Notes under the pieces: model-generated
What the model saw: only the letters and a program-made list of their open reading frames with translations
What the model was told of the DNA's origin: nothing
Databases searched by the model: none
Made by a program: the position numbers and the translations under genes
Part shown: positions 9,830-21,454 of the stretch, piece by piece
Layout: every line of letters starts with the position of its first letter
Position numbering within the stretch: position 1 is the stretch's first letter
Source: Noviluteimonas caseinilytica
GTDB taxonomy: Bacteria; Pseudomonadota; Gammaproteobacteria; Xanthomonadales; Xanthomonadaceae
Assembly: GCF_018406605.1 (NCBI RefSeq)
Contig: NZ_AP024545.1
Span: 744,001 to 808,000 of the forward strand
DNA length: 64,000 nucleotides
Direction of reading: 5' to 3'

Positions 9830-10564
9830 CTACGCCGCGTATGCGTCGGCGCCGAGGTCGGCGTTCGAGTAGACGTTCTGGACGTCGTCCAGGTCTTCCA
9901 GCCAGCGCAGCAGCTTGACCACCTGCTGGGCGGTTTCGCCGGAGACGGCGATGTCGTTGTCGGCGCGCATCGTCACTTCGGCGATGTCGGGCTTGAAACC
10001 CGTGCCTTCCATCGCGGCCTTGACCACGTCGAAGGCGTCCGGCGCGGTGAGCACGTCGATGGATCCGTCGTCGGGATAGACCACCACGTCGTCGGCGCCG
10101 GCGTCGATCGCCGCTTCGGTGATGCGGTCTTCGTCCGAGCCCGCGGCGAACGACAGCACGCCCACCTTCTTGAACATGAAGGCCACCGAGCCATCGGTGC
10201 CCAGGTTGCCGCCGAACTTGCCGAACGCATGGCGCACGTCGGCCACGGTGCGGACCTTGTTGTCCGTCAGGCAGTCCACGATCACCGCGACGCCGCCCGG
10301 GGCGTAGCCCTCGTAGCGGATTTCCTCGTAGCTCACGCCTTCCAGTTCGCCGGTGGCCTTCTTGATCGCGCGCTCGATGACGTCCTTGGACATGTTCACC
10401 GACAGGCCGCGATCGATGCCCGCGCGCAGGCGCGGGTTGGTCGCCGGATCACCGCCGCCGGCACGCGCGGCGACGCCGATCTCGCGGATCACCTTGGTGA
10501 AGATCTTGCCGCGCTGGGCATCGACGGCGTTCTTGCGGGCTTCGATGGAAGGGCCACGACCCAT
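9830..10564 (-). CDS. yebC: YebC/PmpR family transcriptional/translational regulator
   Basis: The 244-residue protein begins [13 protein letters not shown] and runs through [12 protein letters not shown], the diagnostic N-terminus of the family. Further conserved segments are RAIKKATGE and [13 protein letters not shown]. Members are described as DNA-binding regulators (PmpR) and, more recently, as factors that help ribosomes through difficult stretches. It sits just upstream of ruvC as in many proteobacteria. The ATG at 10564 is chosen from homology; the open frame upstream belongs to other genes. Confidence 0.96.
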   Translation of the reverse strand: MGRGPSIEARKNAVDAQRGKIFTKVIREIGVAARAGGGDPATNPRLRAGIDRGLSVNMSKDVIERAIKKATGELEGVSYEEIRYEGYAPGGVAVIVDCLTDNKVRTVADVRHAFGKFGGNLGTDGSVAFMFKKVGVLSFAAGSDEDRITEAAIDAGADDVVVYPDDGSIDVLTAPDAFDVVKAAMEGTGFKPDIAEVTMRADNDIAVSGETAQQVVKLLRWLEDLDDVQNVYSNADLGADAYAA

Positions 10565-10602
10565 GGGGAACCTGATCTGCGACTGGTGCGGGGGCGCAGA
10601 TT

Positions 10603-11235
10603 CTACTCGTGGGTGAAGCGTCCCGTGCGCAGGAACGCCACCGCCTGGTCCGCCGCGGCGTGCGACACGAGCAGGCCGCTGTGGCTGGCATCCACCACCA
10701 CGTGGTCGGCCAGACCCGGCAACTGCGTTTCGGCGATGGCGACCGTGCCGTCGTGGTCCCCGTCGAAATGGCCGAAGAACCGGCCCAGCCCGTGGGGCGC
10801 GCGGCCGGCGACCACGCCGAGCTCGGCCTGCCCGTTCCAGCTGGGGAACCCCGTGCGCAGGAGTGCTGCGCTGCGCCCGAGCAGCATCGTGGACATCGGG
10901 AAGCGCAGCACCCCGGCCGCCGCGCCGCTGCCGCCGAGCGGCGCGCCCAGGCATACGATGCGGCGCACCGGCAGGTGCGGTGCGTCGTGCAGGGCCTGCA
11001 AGGCGATCAGGCCGCCCAGGCTGTGCGCGACGATATGGGTGTCGCGTTCGCCGATGGTTTCGATCAGGCGCGGCACCGCGAGGTCCGGGCCGTCGGCGAC
11101 GCTGGCGTACGAAAAGATTTCGGTGTCGAACCCCGCCGCCTGCAGGCGCCCGGCGAGCCAGTGCATCGCCATGCCGGGCATCCACAGCCCGTGCAGCAGG
11201 AGGACGCGCGGCTTGCCGGCGCCGTCGGGGCTCAC
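10603..11235 (-). CDS. alpha/beta hydrolase
   Basis: A 210-residue alpha/beta-hydrolase. VLLLHGLW near the N-terminus (about 10-17) forms the oxyanion region. AHSLGGL is the nucleophile elbow with Ser in place of the usual GHSMG context, and [10 protein letters not shown] near the end supplies the catalytic His. The substrate is unknown; the small size and HSLGG elbow fit lipase/esterase-like RBBP9 or cutinase-type families. The start is taken as the GTG at 11235, which overlaps the stop of the upstream acetyltransferase gene (GTGA), because the HGLW motif lies upstream of the first ATG. Confidence 0.85.
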   Translation of the reverse strand: MSPDGAGKPRVLLLHGLWMPGMAMHWLAGRLQAAGFDTEIFSYASVADGPDLAVPRLIETIGERDTHIVAHSLGGLIALQALHDAPHLPVRRIVCLGAPLGGSGAAAGVLRFPMSTMLLGRSAALLRTGFPSWNGQAELGVVAGRAPHGLGRFFGHFDGDHDGTVAIAETQLPGLADHVVVDASHSGLLVSHAAADQAVAFLRTGRFTHE

Positions 11236-11771
11236 GCCTTCGGGCCGCGCCGCAGGATGAATTCCGGATCGCGCACGCTGCCGACCAGGAATTCGTAGTT
11301 GCCCACTTGCTCGAAGCCCAGGCGCTGGTAGAAGCGCTGCGCACCGAAGTTCTGCGACCACACACCGATCCACAACGTCGTCGGGCCGTCTTTCTCCAGC
11401 CAGTCGAACGCGGTGTGGATCAGGCGGCTGCCCGTGCCGCCGTTCTGCGCGGACGGCAACAGGTAGATGCGCTTGAGCTCGCCGTCCTCGGGCTTCACGT
11501 CCGCGTGCGGCAACGTGCACGGGCGACCGGCGAGCGCGTAGCCCACCGCTTCGCCGTCGCGTTCGGCCAGCCACACGGCGCACGCGGGATCGGTGAGGTA
11601 CTTGCGATGCACGTCGACCGAATAGCTGTCGTGCAGGAACTGCGCGAGGTCCGCCGGCGGATACAGGTGCCCGAACGCTTCCACGAACGCGCGTTCGGCC
11701 AGCACCGACCACGCCTGCGCGTCGTCGGGCGTGGCGCGGCGGATCACGACTTCGCTCGCCACCGCGCTCAC
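11232..11771 (-). CDS. GNAT family N-acetyltransferase
   Basis: A 179-residue GNAT-fold acetyltransferase with the acetyl-CoA motif A region ([19 protein letters not shown], residues about 105-123) and the motif B end [15 protein letters not shown]. The substrate cannot be inferred. The GTG at 11771 overlaps the aspS stop (GTGA) and its own stop overlaps the hydrolase start, so aspS, this gene and the hydrolase read as a coupled set. Confidence 0.88.
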   Translation of the reverse strand: MSAVASEVVIRRATPDDAQAWSVLAERAFVEAFGHLYPPADLAQFLHDSYSVDVHRKYLTDPACAVWLAERDGEAVGYALAGRPCTLPHADVKPEDGELKRIYLLPSAQNGGTGSRLIHTAFDWLEKDGPTTLWIGVWSQNFGAQRFYQRLGFEQVGNYEFLVGSVRDPEFILRRGPKA

Positions 11772-13534
11772 GTCGCGGGCTTCTCGCGCACCGACACGTG
11801 CACTTCGGCGAGTTGCTTGTCCGGCACCGGCGACGGCGCGCCGGTCATCAGGCACTGCGCGGTGGTGGTCTTCGGGAACGCGATGACGTCGCGGATCGAT
11901 TCCGTGCCCGCCATCAGCGCGGCGATGCGGTCGATGCCGAACGCGATGCCGCCGTGCGGCGGCGCGCCGTACTTCAGCGCGTCGAGCAGGAAGCCGAACT
12001 TGCCTTCCGCTTCTTCCGCGCCGATGCCGAGCAGTTCGAACACCGCCGACTGCATCGCCGAGTTGTGGATGCGGATGGAACCGCCACCGATCTCGTTGCC
12101 GTTGAGCACCATGTCGTAGCCGCGCGAGACCGCGGTCTTCGCGTTCGCGCGCAGGTCGTCGATGCTGTCCACGGCCGGCGCGGTGAACGGGTGGTGCAGC
12201 GCGACGAAGCGGTTTTCTTCGTCGTCCCACTCGAACATCGGGAAGTCGGTGACCCACAGCGGCGCCCAACCGTCGGCGACGAGGCCGAGGTCCTTGCCGA
12301 GCTTCAGGCGCAGCGCGCCCATGAAGTCCGACGCGCTCTTGTACGTGGCCGCGCCGAAGAAGATCGCATCGCCCGGCTTGGCACCGGTCGCGTCGAGGAT
12401 CGCTTTCTGCGTGGCGTCGTCGAGGAACTTGGCGATCGGCGAATTGATCGCGCCGGTCTCGTCGAGCTTCATCCATGCCAGGCCCTTCGCGCCGTACTTG
12501 GCGGCGTGCGCGGCGTAGTCGTCGATCTGCTTGCGCGAGAACTGCGCGCCGCCCGGCGTGCGCAAGGCCACGACGCGACCGTCGGCGTGGTTCGCCCAAT
12601 CGGTGAACACCTTGAACTCGCAGGTCTTCACCAGCTCGGCGATGTCGGTGAATTCCATCGCGATGCGCAGGTCCGGCTTGTCCGACCCGTAGCGGCGCAT
12701 GGCTTCTTCGTACGTCATGCGCGGGAACGGGTTGGCCAGTTCGACGTTCATCACTTCGCGGAACACGACGCGGATCATGTCTTCCACGGTGTCCTGCACG
12801 TCGCGCTCGGACACCCACGCGAACTCCATGTCGAGCTGCGTGAATTCCAGCTGGCGATCGGCGCGCAGCGCTTCGTCGCGGAAGCAGCGCGCGATCTGGT
12901 AGTAGCGGTCGAAGCCCGCCATCATCAGGATCTGCTTGAACAGCTGCGGCGACTGCGGCAACGCGTAGAACTCGCCGGGATGCATGCGCGCCGGCACCAG
13001 GAAATCGCGCGCGCCTTCGGGCGTGGCCTTCGTCAGGATCGGCGTTTCGATGTCCTGGAACCCGCGCGCATCGAGCCAGCGGCGCAGCGACTGCACCAGC
13101 CGGATGCGCGTGCGCATCATCTGCTGCATCTCCGGGCGGCGCATGTCGAGGTAGCGGTACTTCAGGCGGATGTCTTCGCCCGGGTTTTCGTGCGCGTGGA
13201 ACGGCAGCGGCTCGGCCTTGTTCAACAGCTCGATCTTCGTCGCCACCACTTCCACCTGGCCCGTGCGGAGCTTGGGGTTGACGCTGGAACGGCGGCGCAC
13301 GGTGCCGGTGATGCGCAGGCAATCCTCGTAGCCCACCTTCGCGGCGGCTTCGACGACTTCGGCATTGCCGGCGACGTCGGCCTGTTCGGCGACCACCTGC
13401 ACGATGCCTTCGTGGTCGCGCAGGTCGATGAAGCACAGGCCGCCGAGGTCGCGGGCGACGTCCGCCCAGCCGCACAGGGTGACGGTCTGTCCGACCAGCG
13501 CCTCGTCGACGAGGCCGCAGAAATGGGTACGCAT
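11768..13534 (-). CDS. aspS: aspartate--tRNA ligase AspRS
   Basis: Class IIb aminoacyl-tRNA synthetase charging tRNA-Asp. The 588-residue product starts MRTHFCG, with an N-terminal OB-fold anticodon domain (to ~105). Motif 2 is seen as [18 protein letters not shown] (about 210-227). A bacterial GAD insertion domain follows, and motif 3 is [15 protein letters not shown] near 530. Length is typical of bacterial AspRS (about 590). The gene heads the minus-strand chain that continues to yebC, and is divergent from the GGDEF gene. Confidence 0.98.
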   Translation of the reverse strand: MRTHFCGLVDEALVGQTVTLCGWADVARDLGGLCFIDLRDHEGIVQVVAEQADVAGNAEVVEAAAKVGYEDCLRITGTVRRRSSVNPKLRTGQVEVVATKIELLNKAEPLPFHAHENPGEDIRLKYRYLDMRRPEMQQMMRTRIRLVQSLRRWLDARGFQDIETPILTKATPEGARDFLVPARMHPGEFYALPQSPQLFKQILMMAGFDRYYQIARCFRDEALRADRQLEFTQLDMEFAWVSERDVQDTVEDMIRVVFREVMNVELANPFPRMTYEEAMRRYGSDKPDLRIAMEFTDIAELVKTCEFKVFTDWANHADGRVVALRTPGGAQFSRKQIDDYAAHAAKYGAKGLAWMKLDETGAINSPIAKFLDDATQKAILDATGAKPGDAIFFGAATYKSASDFMGALRLKLGKDLGLVADGWAPLWVTDFPMFEWDDEENRFVALHHPFTAPAVDSIDDLRANAKTAVSRGYDMVLNGNEIGGGSIRIHNSAMQSAVFELLGIGAEEAEGKFGFLLDALKYGAPPHGGIAFGIDRIAALMAGTESIRDVIAFPKTTTAQCLMTGAPSPVPDKQLAEVHVSVREKPAT

Positions 13535-13584
13535 GGGGGGGTCCGAACCGGGAGGCCGGGCATTTTAGCCGAGGGGCGCGGGGA

Positions 13585-13599
13585 GCATCGGTCCGATGC
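13585..13599. repeat. short perfect inverted repeat in the aspS/GGDEF divergent region
   Basis: GCATCGG-T-CCGATGC, two 7-base arms around one base, lies in the 129-base space between the divergent aspS and diguanylate cyclase starts. It could be an operator half-site pair; no regulator can be named. Confidence 0.4.
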
Positions 13600-13663
13600 A
13601 CGGCCGGAATGGGGGTCTTTCGGCCGTTAGGCTTCTCGAAGGCGGGCATTTTTGGGGAGAGGG

Positions 13664-14734
13664 ATGGAGTTTCCGCGGGATCGCGAGGCCGCCTACGTCC
13701 AGCGCATGTTCGGTTGGCAGCGGCAACGCCTGCGCCGCCTGGTGCTGCTGGCGCCCGTGCTGCTGTTCCTGTTCGTCGCGCTGCAGGCCCTGCTGATGCC
13801 CGCGCCGCTGTCGGACTGGCTGCACGATCCGCTGCTCTACGTGGGGCTGGTCGTGCTGACGGCGGTGGCGCTGTGGATGCGCACCCTGCACGACGCCAAC
13901 CTCTTCGCCGCCGGTGGCGTGGCGCTGCAGACCCTGTTCCTGGTGTCCTGCGCGATGAGCACGCGGCCCGGGCACGGGGGCGTGGGCCTGCTGCTGCCGA
14001 TGTTCGTGGCCACGCCGCTGGTCACCGCGCCGTTCTGGGCGCGCAACTCCACGGTGATGATGGCGATCCTGCTCGGATACCTCTCCGGCGCGCTCGCGCT
14101 GTGGCACGCACATGCCGGCAGCACGGTGTGGCTGGCCTACGGGGTGCAGGCGCTCGGCGGCGGGATCGTGGCGATGGCGATGCACGCCACCGTCGACCAC
14201 GCGCGCCGCAACTACTTCCTGGCCGAGGAAGAGCTGGCCGAACGCGCGCGCCTGGATGCCCTCACCTCCACGCTCAACCGCCGCCATTTCATCGAAACGG
14301 GCGAGCTGATGCTCTCGCACATGCGCCTGGGCCAGCACCTGGCGGCGTGCTTCATCGACCTGGACCACTTCAAGCGCGTGAACGACCAGGGCGGGCATCG
14401 CATCGGCGACCAGCTATTGGTCGCGGTGGCGCGGCGCCTGCTGGAGCTGGAAGGCCACGGCCGCTTGATCGGGCGGCTCGGCGGCGAGGAGTTCGCGATG
14501 CTGCTGCCGGGGCTGCGGATGGCGGAAGCGGAACAACTGCTGCAGTCGGTGTGCGCCGATATCGGGGAGATCGCGGTGGAAGGCCACGCGTGCACCGCGA
14601 GCGTGGGCATCGCGGAGTGGCAGCCCGGGGAAACGCTGTCGGACCTGCTGCATCGCGCGGACCTGGCGTTGCTCAACGCCAAGCGCAACGGGCGGAACCG
14701 GATCGTGCAGTGGTCGGAGGATGTCGCGGCCTAG
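13664..14734 (+). CDS. membrane-anchored diguanylate cyclase (GGDEF domain)
   Basis: Predicted to make cyclic di-GMP. The N-terminal half (about residues 28-170) has about six hydrophobic helices resembling a MASE-type sensor, followed by a short helix (EEELAERARLDALT) and a GGDEF domain with active-site GGEEF at 273-277 (GRLGGEEFAMLLP). The inhibitory I-site RxxD expected just before it is not present (GHGR instead). The ATG at 13664 is preceded closely by GGGGAGAGGG; a TTG twelve bases upstream is an alternative start. Its stop codon lies in the palindrome CTAG shared with the convergent fmdB-like gene. Confidence 0.9.
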   Translation: MEFPRDREAAYVQRMFGWQRQRLRRLVLLAPVLLFLFVALQALLMPAPLSDWLHDPLLYVGLVVLTAVALWMRTLHDANLFAAGGVALQTLFLVSCAMSTRPGHGGVGLLLPMFVATPLVTAPFWARNSTVMMAILLGYLSGALALWHAHAGSTVWLAYGVQALGGGIVAMAMHATVDHARRNYFLAEEELAERARLDALTSTLNRRHFIETGELMLSHMRLGQHLAACFIDLDHFKRVNDQGGHRIGDQLLVAVARRLLELEGHGRLIGRLGGEEFAMLLPGLRMAEAEQLLQSVCADIGEIAVEGHACTASVGIAEWQPGETLSDLLHRADLALLNAKRNGRNRIVQWSEDVAA

Positions 14735-15036
14735 TCGGCCTTCGGCACCGGTTTGGATTCGGCCGGCTTGGATTCCGCGGGCTTGCTCTCCGCCGGCTTC
14801 GCGTCCGCCACCGGCTTCGGCGCACCTTCGACGAGGTTGCGCTTCTTGTCGCCGTCCTTCTTGAAGTCCGTCTCGTACCAGCCGCTGCCGGACAGGCGGA
14901 ACGACGGCGCGGTGAGCTGGCGCTTCACCGCATCGGTCTCGCACTTCGGGCAGGCGCTCGGGTCGGGGTCGGACATCTTCTGCAGGCGATCGAACTCGTG
15001 GCCGCAGGACGTGCATTCGAAGGCGTAGATGGGCAT
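14731..15036 (-). CDS. FmdB family zinc-ribbon protein
   Basis: A 101-residue protein starting MPIYAFECTSCGHEFD, with two Cys pairs (CTSC at residues 8-11, CPKC near 29-32) forming a zinc ribbon. The core domain (about 1-70) is of unknown function and often lies near nucleic-acid genes. The C-terminus is low-complexity, with three exact KPAES repeats. It is 6 bases downstream of the ABC-F gene on the same strand and converges on the GGDEF gene, the two stop codons sharing CTAG at 14731-14734. Confidence 0.9.
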   Translation of the reverse strand: MPIYAFECTSCGHEFDRLQKMSDPDPSACPKCETDAVKRQLTAPSFRLSGSGWYETDFKKDGDKKRNLVEGAPKPVADAKPAESKPAESKPAESKPVPKAD

Positions 15037-15042
15037 GGCGTA

Positions 15043-16899
15043 TCAGGCGGTTTCGTAGAGGGCGAGCAAATCGGCTTCGGCGCGCGCGAGGTCTTCGCGC
15101 AACTGGGCCTGCTGGCGGCCCAGGTCGGCGGCCTTCGCCGCGTCGGCATACACCTTGGGGTCGGCGAGGCTGGAATCCAACGTCGCGATGCGCGATTCCA
15201 GGTCCGCCACGCGCGCTTCGGCCTTCGCCAACGCGTGCGGATTGGTCTTGCCGGCGGGCTTCTTGACCGGTGCGGGCGCGGGGGCCGGCGCGGCCTTGGC
15301 CTGCTTGTCGGCCTTCGCCGATTCGCTGCCCGGGCGCGAACGCAGCCACGCGGCGTATTCGTCCAGGTCGCCGTCGAAGGCTTCCACCTTGCCGTCGGCC
15401 ACGCGCACGAAGGTGTCGCACACCAGGCCGATCAAGTGGCGGTCGTGCGAGACGAGCACGATCGCACCGTCGAAATCGCTGAGCGCTTCGGCCAGCGCTT
15501 CGCGCATGTCGAGGTCCAGGTGATTCGTCGGTTCGTCGAGCAGCAGCACGTTCGGTTGCTTGAACGCGATCATCGCGAGCGCCAGGCGCGCCTTCTCGCC
15601 GCCGGAGAACCCGTCGATCGATTCGAACGCGCGGTCGCCGGGGAAATTCCACTTGCCGAGGAAATCGCGGAACTGCTGCGTCGGCAGGTCGCCCGCCACC
15701 TTGCGCAAATGATCGATGGGCGTCTGCCCCGCCATCAGCGATTCGACCGTGTGCTGCGCGAAGTAGCCGATGCGCATGTCGGGATGCGCGTTGCGTTCGC
15801 CGTCGATCAACGGCAACTCGCCGACCAGCGTCTTCACCAGCGTCGATTTACCCGCGCCGTTCGGGCCGAGCAAGCCGACGCGATCGCCCGCTTCGAGGCC
15901 GAAGCCCACGTCGCGCAGGATGCGCACGTCGCCATAGCCGGCATCGACGTGGTTCAAACGCACGAGCGAATTCGGCAGGCGCTGCGGCGCGGGGAATTCG
16001 ATGCGCAGCGAACGCTCGGCGCGCACCGCCTCGGTGCCCGACAGCTTCGCCAGGCGCTTCATGCGCGACTGCGCCTGCTTGGCCTTGCTGGCCTTGGCCT
16101 TGAAGCGATCGATGAAGGATTGCAGGTGCGCGCGTTCGATCTGTTCCTTCTCGTGCGCGATCTGCTGCTGGCGCAGCTGTTCGGCGCGCTGGCGCTCGAA
16201 CGCGGTGTAGTCGCCGGTGTAGAGCTTCGCGCGGCCTTCGTGCAGGTGCAGCGTGTGCGTGGTGATGTTGTCGAGGAACTCGCGGTCGTGCGAGATCACC
16301 AGCAGCGTGCCGGGATAACGCAGCAGCCACTGTTCGAGCCACAGCACGGCGTCGAGGTCGAGGTGGTTCGTCGGTTCGTCGAGCAGCAGCAGGTCGCTCG
16401 GCGTCATCAGCGCGCGCGCGACGTTGAGGCGCACGCGCCAGCCGCCGGAGAAGTCGGACACCGCCTTCGAATGCGTTTCCGCGGGGAAGCCCAGGCCATG
16501 CAGCAACCGGCCCGCGCGCGCGGTGGCGTCGTAGCCGTTCAACTCTTCGAGCTTGTGGTGCGCCACCGCGACCGCTTCCCAGTCTTCGTTCGCGAACGCG
16601 TTGGCTTCCATCTGGATCGCGTCGTGCACGGCCTGGTCGCCGGACAGCACGAAGTCGATCGCCGAATCCGGGAGCGACGGGGTTTCCTGCGCCACCCAGG
16701 CGATGCGCGCCTTGCCGGGCAGGTCCAGGTCGCCCTTGTCCGGCTCCACCTCGCCCATCAGGGCGGCGAACAACGAGGTCTTGCCCGTGCCGTTGCGGCC
16801 GACCACGCCCACGCGCCAGCCGGCGTGCAGGGTGAGGTCGACATCGGACAGGAGGAGGCGCTCGCCGCGGCGGAGAGCGAAATTGCGGAAGGAAATCAT
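15043..16899 (-). CDS. ABC-F family ATPase, YheS type
   Basis: A 618-residue soluble protein with two ABC domains and no membrane segments. The first has Walker A GRNGTGKTS (about 34-42), signature FSGGWR and LLLLDEPTNHLDLD. A charged linker with KAKASKAKQAQSRMKRL follows. The second has GPNGAGKST, FSGGEK and a second LLLDEPTNHLDLD. Family members act on the ribosome E-site as translation factors. The N-terminus and linker resemble E. coli YheS rather than Uup, EttA or YbiT. The C-terminal tail is Lys/Ala/Pro-rich with a predicted coiled coil. Confidence 0.93.
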   Translation of the reverse strand: MISFRNFALRRGERLLLSDVDLTLHAGWRVGVVGRNGTGKTSLFAALMGEVEPDKGDLDLPGKARIAWVAQETPSLPDSAIDFVLSGDQAVHDAIQMEANAFANEDWEAVAVAHHKLEELNGYDATARAGRLLHGLGFPAETHSKAVSDFSGGWRVRLNVARALMTPSDLLLLDEPTNHLDLDAVLWLEQWLLRYPGTLLVISHDREFLDNITTHTLHLHEGRAKLYTGDYTAFERQRAEQLRQQQIAHEKEQIERAHLQSFIDRFKAKASKAKQAQSRMKRLAKLSGTEAVRAERSLRIEFPAPQRLPNSLVRLNHVDAGYGDVRILRDVGFGLEAGDRVGLLGPNGAGKSTLVKTLVGELPLIDGERNAHPDMRIGYFAQHTVESLMAGQTPIDHLRKVAGDLPTQQFRDFLGKWNFPGDRAFESIDGFSGGEKARLALAMIAFKQPNVLLLDEPTNHLDLDMREALAEALSDFDGAIVLVSHDRHLIGLVCDTFVRVADGKVEAFDGDLDEYAAWLRSRPGSESAKADKQAKAAPAPAPAPVKKPAGKTNPHALAKAEARVADLESRIATLDSSLADPKVYADAAKAADLGRQQAQLREDLARAEADLLALYETA

Positions 16900-16920
16900 G
16901 GGGGCGGAATTCTAGAGGAG

Positions 16921-17020
16921 CCGGGACCGGGGACTGGGGACCAGGGACCGGGGAAAAGCGGGGGCGCAGTTTGACAGCTCTTGCTTCCCCCTGGTCCCCG
17001 GTCCCTGTCCCCGGTCCCGC
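16921..17020. repeat. GGGACC/GGGGAC-rich inverted repeat between ABC-F gene and clpB
   Basis: Two purine-rich arms built of iterated GGGACC and GGGGAC units (about 16923-16957 and, as complement, 16984-17019) face each other around a roughly 26-base centre. The arms start with 12 identical bases (GGGACCGGGGAC) and then diverge in phase. The block fills most of the 124-base gap between two minus-strand genes. It could fold as a large cruciform or act as the clpB terminator, but has no U-run. Confidence 0.75.
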
Positions 17021-17023
17021 CAT

Positions 17024-19609
<2,586 letters not shown>

Positions 19610-19635
19610 GGGAATGGAAGCTCCTGGAAACGTGA

Positions 19636-19651
19636 GGCCCGGCGCCGGGCC
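19636..19651. promoter_or_regulatory. perfect 16-base palindrome in the clpB 5' leader
   Basis: GGCCCGGCGCCGGGCC is fully self-complementary and lies 27 bases upstream of the clpB ATG, between it and the divergent acyltransferase gene. It would form a very stable RNA hairpin or a symmetrical protein site. A related partial copy (GGCGCCGGGCCCGG) is at 19693-19706. Function unknown. Confidence 0.5.
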
Positions 19652-19752
19652 GGCGAATAGCCTGCAGATGCGGCCGTGGAGACGGGATGCAAGGCGCCGG
19701 GCCCGGTATCCTCCGCATCCTTTCGTCCTGTCTTTCCCTGAGGTCCTGCTGC

Positions 19753-20514
19753 ATGGCCGTGGTCATCCGGCCCACGCTCCCGGCATTCCTGCCGGCCGCG
19801 GGGTGGTTTGCGCTCAATGCGCTGCAATTGTTCGCCCTCATCGTCTTCACCGTCGCCGGGATCCCGGTCGCGCTGCTGGTCGCCCTCCTCCGGGGCCCGG
19901 CGCCCGCGCTGCGCATGGCCCGCTGGTACTGGGCGCCGTTGTTGCTGGGCGGCGCGGGCGTGGACCTGGTGGTCGAAGGCACCGATCGCGTCGCCTGGGA
20001 CAAGCCGCTCGTGCTCGTCAGCAACCACGCGTCGATGATGGACATCGTCGTGTTGTTCCGCGCGGTGCCGGCGCCGTTGCGTTTCATGCTCAAGCGCGAA
20101 CTGGCGATGGTGCCGTTCGTGGGCTGGTATGCGCGCGCGATGGGCATGGTGTTCATCGATCGCGGCAATGCGCGCGATGCGCGGCGCAAGCTCGGCGATG
20201 CCGTCGACAAGTTGCGCGACGGCGCGACGCTGGTGGCGTTCCCCGAAGGCACGCGCAGCAAGGACGGCCACGTCGGCGCGTTCAAGGGCGGTGCGTTCCA
20301 GGTCGCGATCGAAGCAGGCGTGCCGGTGGTGCCGGTGACGATCACGGGCAGCGGCGCAGTGTTGCCGCCGTCGGGCTTCCGCGTGCGGCCGGGGACGATA
20401 GTGGTGCGCTTCGGCGATCCGATCGCGACCGAGGGGATGTCGGTGCAGGCGCGGAATGCATTGGCGCAGCAGGCGCGCGAACGCGTGGTGTCGATGGCGA
20501 ACGGCGGCGCCTAG
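19753..20514 (+). CDS. PlsC-like lysophospholipid acyltransferase
   Basis: Predicted 1-acylglycerol-3-phosphate O-acyltransferase family enzyme of the inner membrane. The 253-residue product has one or two N-terminal membrane helices (about 15-48), the catalytic HX4D motif NHASMMD (His92, Asp97), the substrate-binding FPEGTRS motif (about 160-166), and [12 protein letters not shown]. The ATG at 19753 (MAVVIRP) is preferred over a longer in-frame start at 19687. It is divergent from clpB and its stop directly abuts the stop of the convergent DCC gene. Confidence 0.9.
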   Translation: MAVVIRPTLPAFLPAAGWFALNALQLFALIVFTVAGIPVALLVALLRGPAPALRMARWYWAPLLLGGAGVDLVVEGTDRVAWDKPLVLVSNHASMMDIVVLFRAVPAPLRFMLKRELAMVPFVGWYARAMGMVFIDRGNARDARRKLGDAVDKLRDGATLVAFPEGTRSKDGHVGAFKGGAFQVAIEAGVPVVPVTITGSGAVLPPSGFRVRPGTIVVRFGDPIATEGMSVQARNALAQQARERVVSMANGGA

Positions 20515-20925
20515 CTACTGCAGGAAGCGTTCGGCCTCCGCCGGCGACGGCACGCGGCACGCCGCATGGCGGCCGAACCAGCGATAGCGGTTGCGCGCGA
20601 GCATGCGATACAGCGGATCGCCCACCGCACCCGGGATCAGTCGCAACACGTGCGCGGCACGCCACGCACCCCCCAAGCCGGTGAGCACGCGACGAATGCC
20701 GTCGACATCGCGATACGCGTGTTCGCCTTCGATCAGCAGGAACGACGACGGATCGTCCGGATCCAGCCCGTGCGTGGCGAGCAACGTGCGTCCGGACGGT
20801 GCCTGCATCGCCGCGAAGCGATAGCGCCCGCGCCGGTCGTGGCGCAACAGGAAATCGATCCAGCCGTTGCACAGCACGCACGTGCCGTCGAACACGATCA
20901 CGGCGCGGGCGTCAGGCGGGGACAA
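20515..20925 (-). CDS. DCC (DUF393) family thiol-disulfide oxidoreductase-like protein
   Basis: A 136-residue protein with the family motif [20 protein letters not shown] (about residues 10-29), containing the CxxC pair in a DGxCxLC context. Members have a thioredoxin-like fold and a predicted redox role; substrates are unknown. It overlaps the stop of the upstream DUF4166 gene by 14 bases. Its stop codon is back-to-back with that of the convergent acyltransferase gene. Confidence 0.88.
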   Translation of the reverse strand: MSPPDARAVIVFDGTCVLCNGWIDFLLRHDRRGRYRFAAMQAPSGRTLLATHGLDPDDPSSFLLIEGEHAYRDVDGIRRVLTGLGGAWRAAHVLRLIPGAVGDPLYRMLARNRYRWFGRHAACRVPSPAEAERFLQ

Positions 20926-21454
20926 GCCAACCCTCGTAACGGATGAGGCGGCCGATCACCGGCATCGCGGCTTCGACCAGGAATTCGTAGCGCCCTGCGT
21001 GTTCGCGCTCGCGGCAACGCACGTCGGCGAACCAGCGCGCGGGCAGCGGCAAAACGCCGAGCAACCGCACGCCGGCGGTGCGCCAATGGATCTCGTCGTC
21101 GCGGGCGTCCAGCGCGAAGCGGAACGTCATCGGGCCGAGGCGCTCGTGCAGGAAACCGTCGCGCGCGGTGCAACGCGAACGCAGGCGGGCGCCGCCGAAA
21201 TCGCGCGCCCACGTTTCTGCATCGTCGTGGATGGAAAACACGATGGTGGTCGGGACGGCGTGGCGCGACGGCGGCAGGCCGGTCATCGCGGCGCACAGCC
21301 GCGCGAGCGGATTCGTGCCGCGCAGGATCGAGGCTTCGCCGCGCCAGGTCGCCTGCGTGTCGATCGCATGCAAGGCACGGAGCTGGGGCGGAAGCGTATC
21401 GAACCTGGTGCCGAGGAGCCGGCGGAACAGCGGCGTGCTCAAGGCGCGATCCAC
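20912..21454 (-). CDS. DUF4166 domain protein
   Basis: A protein of about 180 residues recognisable as DUF4166 from the spaced motifs FRRLLGTRFDTLPPQLRALH near the start, RGTNPLARLCAAMTGLP, TWARDFGGARLRSR, ERLGPMTFRFAL and the end [13 protein letters not shown]. Function is unknown. Start is taken at the GTG (21454), 12 bases before a TTG that overlaps the pgeF stop; either gives nearly the same protein. It forms a coupled trio with pgeF and the DCC gene. Confidence 0.82.
   Translation of the reverse strand: MDRALSTPLFRRLLGTRFDTLPPQLRALHAIDTQATWRGEASILRGTNPLARLCAAMTGLPPSRHAVPTTIVFSIHDDAETWARDFGGARLRSRCTARDGFLHERLGPMTFRFALDARDDEIHWRTAGVRLLGVLPLPARWFADVRCREREHAGRYEFLVEAAMPVIGRLIRYEGWLVPA

Noticed and set aside
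13609..16974. Plus-strand open frame of 1121 codons across the GGDEF, fmdB and ABC-F genes
   Set aside because: Overlaps three clearly real genes in other frames or strands, with low-complexity composition. Treated as a shadow.
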